Shown here: positions 37,301 through 49,300 of the stretch, piece after piece
How positions within the stretch are numbered: position 1 is the first letter of the stretch
Layout: every line of letters begins with the position of its first letter
Source: Cololabis saira
Taxonomy: Eukaryota; Chordata; Actinopteri; Beloniformes; Belonidae
Direction: 5' to 3'
NCBI RefSeq assembly: GCF_033807715.1
Contig: NC_084592.1
Location: forward strand, 22,763,501 to 22,827,500
DNA length: 64,000 bases
Translations under genes and position numbers: made by a program
Notes under the pieces: model-generated
What the model was told of the DNA's origin: nothing
The model's input: the letters and a program-made list of their open reading frames with translations, nothing else
The model's database searches: none

Positions 37301-40300
37301 TAAATGATACTTCATTCGCCATGTGGTGTGCCATCAGCCTGCAGCCTGTTTTGGAGGCCTATGCTGAAACTCAGACTGTCTACTCCCACCTGAACATGAG
37401 CGTGAGTAGAGGCTTTGTGAGTCAAACAGCTATTTGAGGGAGAGAGGAACACACATTTGTTTTGATTGTACCTTTGTCTTCTACAAAATTTGTGCCAAAT
37501 CCAATTTGTAAGTGCAAGTATGAGTTTCACCACTAGATGGCAGTTTTGACACACAATGACAACTGACATTTTCTAACAGTCCATCTCTGCTGCTTGTCCC
37601 CTGTACAGCACATGGGTGTGGGACCCATGAGTGTGAGTGATGCTGCTGGCAGGATTGTCAAAACAGTGCAGTCCCTGTATGAAGTGAGCATTAACCGCAC
37701 AATGGTGATGCAGGAGTTCATCATGACTTTCTCCAGCCTGTTCTCTGAGCTGACGGGCCAGACTCTGAGCCTGGAGGCCCAGATGAACTGGTACAAGCAG
37801 CTACAGGACATGCAGCTGCAAAACAGGTCAGCTAATATACAGTAGGATTATGTCATCTCTGACATGATATGCTCTTTATTCAGATTACGATTCATATTCT
37901 TAAAAAGAAAATCAAGAATATTCTCGTAACAAATCTGGCATTTCATATACATCTAATTAACTGTTTATTGACAAAACATCACATCTAATTAACTGTGGAT
38001 TTTCAAAGCCTATTTTTGAAAGTGCAGAGCAATCAATTTAAATGTACTATTATGCAGGCACAACAAAAAAAAAAAAAACACGGAAAATGACAGTTTGATA
38101 ATATTTGACAGCATTTCATTTGATTGATCTAATACTGTTAGATTTAGTATCTTTCCTATGCAGACACAGCATCACCTAGAGTATACATAAACTCACCATG
38201 ATTTTACCACTCCATTTATTCCTACCACATTATCCACAATGCACTAGTTCAACCAATTTCATTCATACATAATAACACATGAACTGGAGAGATCACATTT
38301 GCATTCAGATTGATTAATTTAATGCAAGTCTGCCTAAAAAACAGGCAGGCCTGAACAGATAGCAGCTTAACTATAATTCAGCTATCTGAGACATCCTTTT
38401 AAAATTGATTTCCTTTTTTATGCCAGCTGCAATAATGAGCCGGGCATGGTGATAAGGATCACATTCTGCATATCGCAGGGAATCAATCAGGTCTCACTAC
38501 ATGAGTTATAGATCAGTGATCACAGTGGAAAGACTCTCCAGTCTATTACCGAGGATGAAATGGTGTGAATTAGCATTAAGGGAGATGATGAAGAAATGTT
38601 CTTTCTTTCCAGATGTGAGAAATTAGAGGTCTGTGGGATCATGGCATTGATTGAATGTATCAAGAATGTTAGGTGCAATCTATTAAAGTGGTTCAGTTCA
38701 GAAAATCAGTTTGCACTGTAAGTAGAAGAGCTTTAAATCGTGTAAAAAATCTCACAATTTTTAATTCTAATTTGTTAACCTGCTGTTGGTTGTGGTGTAC
38801 ATGTATCCAGTCAATGTAGCCTTTTACAATCCACCCGACATCCACCTAAAGTAAAAAAAAACAACTTTTTTTCCACAAGTGTCACAAAATGTCCACAGAA
38901 TTGGCCTTTGTTAATTAAAAACTAAATAGGATAGAACATGGCATGAAAACGGCGTGTCTCCACAGCTTGCAAAAGGTCCACCGCTTACTCGCCTCAACAA
39001 CCAGCGTGAGGATGCTGTCTCTTAAAGCTACAGTACCGCATTTTTAGACTTAATAACTGCATACTTTTCCATAATAATTATGCCATTATTTAAACTGAAG
39101 AAGTCAAAGTTTAAACTATACATTGTATTTATTAGAATAACATAAAGGGAAATGAGAACATTTGTAAGCTAAACCTTGCCCCATACACATCTATATGAAT
39201 TCTAACCCTATGTGAATTTCTCCCTTTTGCAGTTTGTCTTCCATCGAACAGCTGTCAGATGAGCTGCTTGCTGTGGCTCCTTTCCTACGGCCGTACACTG
39301 AAGCTACACTCAAAGCACTGAGCTACGTCCTGGACAACTACCACCTGGTTGAAAACAGCAGCACAAGTCAGGACCTCTTTGGAGAAGCGGCAATGATCTT
39401 TCTAACCTCTGCAAACATCACCTCAAATGACATCTTCTCCATAATGTGGGGAAATCCTTCCGGAGTAAACAAGACTCTTCTAACTGAAATGATAAGGGAC
39501 GCTATCGAACTGATGATCGACATGAACGTTTTTGGAGATTCGCCCATGATTTACCATGAACTTGAGAAACTTCTGGCATCCAACGACACAAGCTTGATGG
39601 TGGAGAATCTGGTTGAGATGTCTCTGTGGCTGGCCTCAACTAAAGCCACTGGAGTGGATCTGCTGAGCCAACTGCTGCCCAAAATGTATGACGTCCTCAG
39701 GCCTCTGTTGTCTGTCCTGACTGGGATGAACGTGCAGCTGCCACCAGGAGCAGAACTCTTTGAAGACCTTGCTGGAAACATTATTGCAATGTTTAGGCAA
39801 CTGGTAAGCACCAGTGGTCTTCTGCCCAACATGGACCAGCAGGTTGGTGCGTATCACTCAGAAATGGCAGGCGGTCACCACATGATGAGGGTTAGGCAAA
39901 GACGCGATCTTTCAACGATGATGACAAGAAATCCCATGGATGACATCGTAGACTTGTTCTACATCGACTACCCAGCTCTGTTCAGATCCATCTCTGAGCC
40001 TCCCACCACGACAGAAATGATGGAGACGGTTCACGTGCTCTTCTCCAATCCTGATCTGAATGTTGTGATGAAGGGACTGACGAGTGACATGCCGTGGGCT
40101 TTGAATGCCTCTCGGGAGGAAACCATCGACGCTGCTCTTGGGATGTTCTCCTACGTCACTCACCCTGGCATGTCTGAGACGTAAGTGTCATTTGCTCAGA
40201 TGTTTCTTAAGAAGTCAGGGAAGGAAATGGGAAGGAAATGTTTCCTTATGACCTGAATTTGCCCTGGCAGGCTTGTTTGACTTATAGTTCACTATTATAT

Positions 40301-43300
40301 CAGCCTCTGTTTCATAAATATTCCTTGTTCCATTTTCTTTAGGCCATCAATGGATCTCCTTGTGGATGCAGTCAACATACTTCCTGATGGCTTTCCGTTC
40401 TCCTCTGAGATTAAGAATATTACCACAATGCTAGCCATGGAATCTCAAGGTAATTTAAAAATGCCTTTTTTGTTTTAGTCCTTTTCTTTAGGTATTTAAT
40501 CATTCAATTCTGCTGTATATATATTTTTTTTTTTCAAATTCTGTTTATTGATTTTCACTCTTATAACAAACATACAAAACATACATAACAAGCCCAAAAA
40601 CACCCCAACCTCCTCAGCAAAAGTACTCAACAGAAAATATGTGAATACATAAAATAGTAATAATAATCAAAAGTAAAGAATAAAATAAAAAAAAAATATA
40701 TATTTTTTTTTAAATAAATAAAATAAAAATAATGAATCGTCATCTAATCTTTGTCAATGAGAATCATTGGGCAGATTGTCCATAAAACGTAAAAAGGGTG
40801 ATCACATAATTCTATAATCTATCATCTATAACATAATAATCATAATTCTGCTGTATATTTGACTCAATCTAGAAATGTATGGGTTTCCTTATCCATTTAA
40901 CTTGAGATATTTAAGATGTGGAATTAAAATTAGCTACTCGCTCAACACTCATTCTTATTGTAATGGTTGTTGTACTGTACAGCTCAAAATGATGCAGCAG
41001 CTTGTGTTTACATACTTTCTGTGATGGTATGTATGTAATGGGAGACTGCGCACATACAGTCTTCCACTTAACAGTCACACAGCTTGGAACAGTGCCAACC
41101 CCAAATTTATAGTTATTGCAAAACCAAAGGAAGACCATAAAGCATTCTGTTACTGCTGTTGTGACTCTATATGTGATTATAGTGCTGCAGATATTAATTC
41201 ATTAGATAAGACTTCACACCAGTTTAGCTTGAGCTCCCAAAGAGCCCGAGGCCATATGGCCCTTCTCCAGCAGAAAGCCACTCAGCACCTTTTTAAATCT
41301 CATTAGCAAAGTAGAATTCAATCACTTATCCTATCCGCCCTCGCTAAACGTCTCCCCTTGCTCTCACACAAGTGGACATCCATGACCTCCTTTTAATTTG
41401 CGTCTGTGCTTGCGTGATAATGTTTTTTAGTGCATAGAATCCCTTTGTTAGCAGTTTCACTTTTCTGCAGCGCCACTCATATTCCTGTCACACAAACACG
41501 AGGTCACACAACTGTTGTAATTGGGAAGACCTCCAGGTGTGGAGCATCCTAAGAATAAACTTTGCCATTGTCTAATTTTGGACTAATTAAACATTCTGTC
41601 ATAACATCTTGCAGCCCGAGGTGCTGCTTTTCTTAGGGCATGTCAAATGTGTTTTAATGCATGACAGCATCTAGTACAGCTGCCCCCTCTGGCCCTATCA
41701 GTCCAGCAAAGGGCTTCACTTTAAGCACATCATTCGCTGCCTGCTGCTTGACGACGATGCTCCGTAATGATGCAAGTTGTAATGAAGCCCAATGGGATGT
41801 CATGTTATTCTGTCACCTTGCAGACCTAACTCTTGATTCTGCACTCTAATGCTATCACTCATATCCTCAAATCCCCTCCTCCCCCATCTCCCTGTCTCTC
41901 CCACCCACTGCAGAGACGCTGCTTCTTTTGCAGAAGACGTTCCAAACAACTGCTGAACTCCTTCAGATCAGCCCAACAGACCCGCGCTTCACAGAGAAAC
42001 TACGCCTCCTGAGATCCCAGGTCCCTGAATCAATTATGACACTTTTGCTTTCAGGGTTGTTATTTTTGGTAAAAGGATAAATGGTCATTCAAAAAGGCCC
42101 AAAACTACCGGTACTTCTGATTGCATTGATGAAGGGAAAAAAACAGACTTCCTATTGATAAAAAGTCACCTTTTGGAAAATGGAGTACATAAACATTTTG
42201 TGTTACATTATGTGTTAACTAATGTACTGAAAACAATCACTGTGATCACTATGACATTGATTTTAATGAATTAATAATAGCAGAATGGATAATCCTCCAT
42301 TTTATTCAGCTGCACATTTATGTCTTGCGTGTGTTTGATTATTGAGCAAAGATTTTATGTCTTTGATGATTTATGTGTTTTAGGTGTGTGCCCTGGAGAA
42401 CACAGAGTCTATGCAGCTGCTGGTGTCGACCCTTTCCATCGAGCCGGGTCAGCTCTGTCACACTTTTCTGCCCAGCCTGCAGATCTTGGCTGAGAGTCTG
42501 CTGATGAACTCATCTTCAATGTCCGAAGTCCTCTTCCAGACTGTCGTCGGAGACCCGAGGAGCTACGATGTCCAGACAAACTGGTGCAGATTAGTTTTTG
42601 ACATTTTTATTAGTTTTTGACCATTTGAAACAGACATAAACCAAACAAATCATACATTAAAAAAAAAAGAAAATGTACAGACAAAAACTCAATAACGAAT
42701 GTTATTACACAAAAGGCAGTGATCTAGTCCATGACACAAGACATTATAAGAAAGCATCACAGTATCCTGGTCTGCATCATCACCATCCCCTCTGGACACG
42801 TAGCCATTAAAATCACCCCATAGTGCCTTGATAATGTCATTTTGACATTTAAGTGTTTCTAGCACTTTTTAGCAAGTGACACCTTTCATCATTTGAACCC
42901 TCGACAGATTCAGTGTCGGACTTTGAAGTTCCTTCCTACATATTTGATTGATCTGCACACTGGATATACAGACATTTTTATAAAACCACTATAAATATAT
43001 TTAGATGGGATACTAAAGTCCACAATCTTGGCAATCTAGGACATTTACATTTAAACAAGTTGTCCCTATTTTTCAGAACAGTCTCCCATAGATGAAAAAC
43101 CTTAATAGACTCCCATAACGCACGTATTTATGTACCACATCCTTTTTAGTGCCTTTAACTTTTTTGCCAAGTATCATCACAGAAATATCTGCACTGCTTC
43201 ACTTTCCCATAATTAGCTTTGGTGTACTTACATTTGAAAAAAAGAGATAGATCACATCTTGTGGTGTTTTGTTTTACTAAAATAAAAAAAACAACTCAAT

Positions 43301-46300
43301 TTTCTTATTAATTACAGTGGACCTGTCTGTTTCTATGTGTTTATAGGACATCTTTGTTGAGCCAAGGGTTGGGCTTTAACACAAGTGACCTGGATCCTCT
43401 CCACATCAACTTCACCTCTCCAGGTGAGTAAATCCATCAGTCAGTCTGCTAGTCTGTCAGTTTGTCAAGACCTCTTGTGCATTAATGATGCATTTTCATT
43501 CCACCTACACATAGAAAGACCTCACATGAATAGACTGCTGATTTTGGCTCCACTGTTGTTTTATTGTGTCTGATCCCAACTCCTTGCCTGTTGCTGGGGT
43601 TGTTACCATGATGACTGCCACATTGTTTGCATTTGTTGCTGTTGTAAACATTACTGACTGTCTTTATGTGTTTGAAAAACAGTTGATGTCGCTCAGCATT
43701 GCACTTTTAAAGACTAAATAAATCCTCCCAGTCAAAGTACCAAGCATGTGGAGCTTTTTGATGCAACATCTTTATTATATTAAACACTTCTTAGCTGAAT
43801 GCACTGGAAAAAATGGAAGCAGCCATAGATGAACCTATTTTATAGATACTGTAAGGATACAACATCAGTATTTTAACTGACAAGAGATGGGAGTTTTTCT
43901 TTAGTTGACTGTTATTTAGATACAATTCCTATAATCATCTGGTTCTTAAAATGAGGTACATTTGACTTCAGATGGACAACTGTGAAGATGACATGTTCTA
44001 CATACACACACAAAAAAAGAAAAAACAGGGAATAAATACACAAGCAAAATAATACTTTGATTAGAGGAATGAAAACAGCATTTGTTGTTATTTTCCAGGG
44101 ATGGTGACCTTCGGAGAGCTGCTGAAGAACAGCACAGCATTTGTTCAGGACATGGAGCAATACACAGACTTTAATCCTGCAGCTCTTCACCTGCTGATGG
44201 GCGCCACACTACCAAACAACAGTCTGGAGGTGAGGCAGGATCTGTTGGAGCTGAAGTCTGACCTTCACCATGTCAAACTATAGAGGTTTTCTAAGAACTA
44301 GTGCATTACAGTGCATTTTAAATGCATTTCTACATTAAGGAAACCAGGTTGGACCATTGACTTTACAGCACAATGAACAGAATTGCAAGTTTGATCAGAA
44401 TCACTCTGTGGCTGTCCTTTGTTCATGGACCAATGCTCAGACCTACAACGGAGTAGAATAAAAAGCTTAATGTGTTTGCTTGTATACTGCTGATTATGCA
44501 ACATAAAATGTTTAAAATAGTTTGTCAGCTGCTCACAGCACACCTGAGTAAACTAACAACATGAGACTGCTCAGTGGTTGCGGTTAATGTTTTTGAGTAA
44601 CACACTTCTTCATTAAAAAACAAACACATTTTCATTATTGACAAACATTTTAGACTAACTCTCTGACCATTCAGAGTGATTTTCACATCTATCCATCCAT
44701 CCATCCATCCATCCATCCATCCATCCATCCATCCATCCATCCATCCATCCATCCATCCATCCATCCATCCATCCATCCATCCATCCATCCATCCATCCAT
44801 CCATCCATCCATCCATCCATCCATCCAGTGCCACACTAGATCAGGGATTTGGAAATCTATTCACCATACAGAACCAGTTAAAGAATATGACTGTCCACCT
44901 TTGCTAACATCTGTTGTGTATGTTGCATCCTCTCCGTGCACCCGTTGGCACCGTGTCCTGTTTTCTAATCTATCATAATGTATTTTGGTACAGATCCTGG
45001 CCTGGTTTACAAACCTGCATTACTGCAACACCAGAAGGACCATGAAGATGGAACAGGCAGATATGATTCTTCTACAGACTTTCTGCTCCATGTCAGTTGA
45101 AGAGTGGTACAAGTTCTCACTGCTGATGGTCCAACATCTGAACATGGAGAAATTCCTCTACAGAGTAAGGCTTTGGTCTTGTTTAAATGTTTTTTGTTGT
45201 TGTTTTTTTACACAGTAAAGCACAAATTATAAATGGAAATTGTTCCTACGCCTCTGATCTCTAAACAAGTACAACCCTGAAAGGTCATAACAGTGATTTC
45301 AAACATGTATTTTTCCACCTAATCAAAGATAGATATTGTAAGTCTCACTTTTTGTTGAAATCCACATTAATAATTATTTTCCTAGAATGTTTTCTTTTAC
45401 TGTAGAAATTGTTAGTTTTTGCATTATCACACCAATGAAGACTTTTACTTGCAATTATGTATTTTATTAGTATTGTTAAATACTAATGTTCAATTTGAAT
45501 AATACTTATACCTGTTGGATAGCTGGAGTACATGATAGAGGATGAACACACCAGGGAGGTTTTTTGAATATTAAGAATACACATGTTGGGAAAATAAAAG
45601 TGGAGTGACATTTTGAAATGTTGGTGCCTTTCTTGCAGCTGGTGTTGTCTGAGGAGACGCAGATGGCGGTGGGAGTCATTCTTAAGGTGGCTGAGGTTCT
45701 CACAGACATGATGGACAAGATCATTCCGGCTGTTAGTCAACTGCAAAGCTATCTGCGCTCCATCGAAGATCTCAACCTGGGAGCCAATAATGAATTTCAC
45801 CAGGTAACAACCTAAAGAAATACAAAGCTTTAGTGACTAAAATATTCCCATGACTATGGATGCATACGCATCTCATCTTCAGGCAGTGTCATACTGTTTC
45901 AAAAGCTTTTTCTTTAACATACCTTTTCTCATCTAAATGATAAATAACACTTCATATTTGGGAATCACAGTTATTTAAAGGTTTTGATCTGTTTTCGCCC
46001 ACAGATGGCAAGAGGACAGAGGGCCAGCATTTCTAGCAGAGCTACATTTGTGACCCTCTCCCGTGCTCTGTGTAGTAACGGTATCCTGGCTCTGTTTGGG
46101 ATCTCCAAAATCCCTGAAATATCAGAGTCAAGCCCGTCCTTCAACCACCAGCAGAGAGAGGAGATGATCGAGAGGTTCAAGATTCCACGAAATGCCAGTA
46201 TGTTGAAGGAAGGGCAGATTTAGAGCTTCATGCTCCGTTTTTCACATGATCTATTTGACATTAAAAGGGAATAATAGTTGAATACACAAAGTACAAAATG

Positions 46301-49300
46301 ATTTACGTACAGTAGTCACAAGAAAGAGGTGTATCCTGTTTTTACTAGACATGTGTCTAATTTGAAACGTGAACTCATCATTGCTTCTAATAGTGAAACG
46401 TTCTCAGTGTTACTGGTTCCAGCTCAAACCAGAAGTAGGATACATCCACCTCCATGCTTAAAAGCTGGAGTGGTGTTCTTTTCATAATATTCTACCCATT
46501 TTGTATCTACATTCCTTTACTCATTCCTATATTAGCTTAAATCTTTGGATTTGTTTAAAAAAAAAAAAAGAATTCGACCTGTTTAGATGCCAATGTGTGG
46601 TAATTTTGAGATGTAGCTGCAGGGTAGAATGATGCACCAAACTCGCCCAAACTATTTTTACACTGAAAATAAAACAATGTTTACACTAACTGTGCTTTCA
46701 ATTTAGAAAAAAAGTGTCCTTTTTTGTCAAAGTTGTTCTTTTTGGACATCAGATGAGCCTCTATCCACTTAAATATTTACAGTAATAGAAATATTTTCAT
46801 GCTTAAAAAACAGGTTTTATTCTGTGGCCACAAACCAAACACAGGGACTGTCACAACAAAGCAATATTTCCAACCCCCTTTTGGTCATATTAAAACCTTC
46901 ACCTTTGTGAATAGTGTATTTTTGTCTCTTTGTGCAGCTCCCTTCTGTACGAACATGTACCTGGACATGGTGAACACCACAGGAGGCGCTATCGCCTGGG
47001 CCTTCCTCAAACCCATGCTGATGGGGCAGATCCTCTACACACCTGACACACCCACAACCAGGGCCATAATGGAGAAGGTATACTATACAATAGAGATGAG
47101 TACATTCAGAAATGGTCTTTCTCACACTTGAGTCCACCAAAAAAAGCTCAGTTACTTGACTATAGAGGGACTTCTTCGTTGAGGACCAACAAATGTGTAC
47201 ACGTTTGCCTTTCAAGCCAGGTTAACTATTTACACCTCTACCGGTCTTAAAAAATGGTCATGAACTCTACTTTCTTCATCGATTCATTGCCCTTGGTGTC
47301 TTTTATACACACATCTATCGGGGTTGAGTCTATTTCTTGACCTTTATGTTTTTATGTTCTTATCCTCCTTGTTGCCTTTTTCTCTCTCTGCTATTTCTGA
47401 ATGTTCTAGGTCCTAGTAAAACCTTTAGTCTTCACACACCCCCACTGGCATATGGTAAACAAATCCAAATCCAAAGCGGCACAAAGTGTACACGTTGTGT
47501 ATTTGTATTCACCACCACCTGTGACTGATGTTCTATTTTGAGCAGGTCTGACTTTGTTTTCAGTATACTGCAGCCTTCACAGACGCAAACAGCCAGTGCA
47601 CACACGAATGCACCAGAGGTGTGAATTTTTTGCTGATACACATCCATTTCACACATTTTTGTCCTTGTCTTATCTTCACCCAGGCCAATACCACCTTGCA
47701 GGAGTTTGCAAATCTGAGGGAAAATTCTGAGGACTGGATCGAATCCTCCAAATACATCATAAGGTCTGCCGAATTACTCGGCACCACTTTGCCTATGCTG
47801 CAGGTATGAGAAGTCGGAGCGCCCTTCTTTATATCTGATTATGCTGGCAGGCTTGCCATCGTCTGAAAATCTAGAGATAAACCTTGCAGTGGTCTTCAGT
47901 GAGCTTCAGTAGCTGAATCTTGATGATGCTCATCTTTTCTCGTGTGTCTCTCCTCCCTCCTGCAAGAATTCCCTCGGCAATTCCTTTGTGAGAAATTTCA
48001 TTGAGATGCAGACAAACATCAATGTTGACGGAATGAAGGAAACGCTCAACAGCTTCTGTGAGTGAGCATTTGAAGGTCTTACTCTTGTATTCTCCAGACA
48101 CTGTGCTTACCTTTACTTTCCTCTCTCATTTATTACCTGTAAAATACCCACAAAACCAGGAAAAGAGGTTCCTCCTGTACAAGACACATTTCTCTTTCTG
48201 CCTGTCCTTGATTTGAGCTTCTGTTTCCACCAGGCCTAACTTTAACTTACATGTTTTAGAACCAAGTAATAGTATTGTCAGACCATCCAAACATCTGCCA
48301 TAGTTAAGATAAAGCACTTAACGGAGCATGACCTGAACCTGAACAAAAAAACACTTTTATTTTGGGTTTTAAGCAGTAAATTCCAAATAAAAAGGCACTT
48401 ATACACCGCTGCATCAGATTTTATGAGAAAGTGACTTATCTCATTGTTATTTTTGAGAACATTTTCCAAATCTGACAAAATAAAGTCCAATTCTTATTAG
48501 ATTTAGATCAGGTCATGTACAGTAAGTTAGTTTATCTGTGGCGTTGTTGGCTCAGTATTTAAACGTGATATTAGGGTGTGCATTGATCAGTGCTTATTAC
48601 CCAAATGGTTCAAAACTAAATGTTTAACAGACACCTACAAGTCAAAAATGCCATTCAGACAAATGCAACACTAAGAAACTAGCTGAGATATATTGGCGTA
48701 GTTAAAGTCATCAAAGGGCCACCTGTCGGACAATATAACTGAAACATGGGAACAGTGTCACTGTCAGGCTTGCTCTGTTTCACGGGCTTGTACGACAGCA
48801 TGTAATTAGCTCTCGTTGCCACTTTGTGGATGCTTGACTGCTTTGTAAAATATTTTGCCAGGAGATTAAGCTGAAAGATATTTGAGGGCTTTTTCTTCTT
48901 TTCCCATCAATGACAAGTTTTCTGTGTAGTTAACACGGCTGGTAGAAAAACATTTTGATGTACGCCATGAGCACATGGTTTTCCACTAACGTGAATCTAA
49001 CGTGTGGTGAAATGTGATTAAATTGAGACATATTGTCTCTCTTTTGAAGCATTCATTCTAAGTGTCCTCCCATCAAAACCACTGGCCTCGCTCACTTGAC
49101 CGTGGCAGAGAAAAGTTTCTGTCCATCTCCGTTGTAGTAAATTAAATAGCAATATTACAGTGTAGACTCTGTTTTCACTCATCTCAAAAATGATTAAGAA
49201 AATGGAGGGCAAGATAAGAGCCTTGAAGTGAGCCAAGGACCAAAATCCGCCCTCAGACTGTACTTTGTCCAACATGTTAACTCGCTAAAACACAACCTTC

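Noticed and set aside
25052..40180. Naming the gene abca13 because of giant ectodomain exons
   Set aside because: The N-terminal [16 protein letters not shown] block and the [11 protein letters not shown] to TM2 region match ABCA12 closely; the large exons alone do not outweigh this.
44525..44978. WMDG / HPSI repeat ORFs of about 100 codons
   Set aside because: Pure CCAT microsatellite read on either strand.
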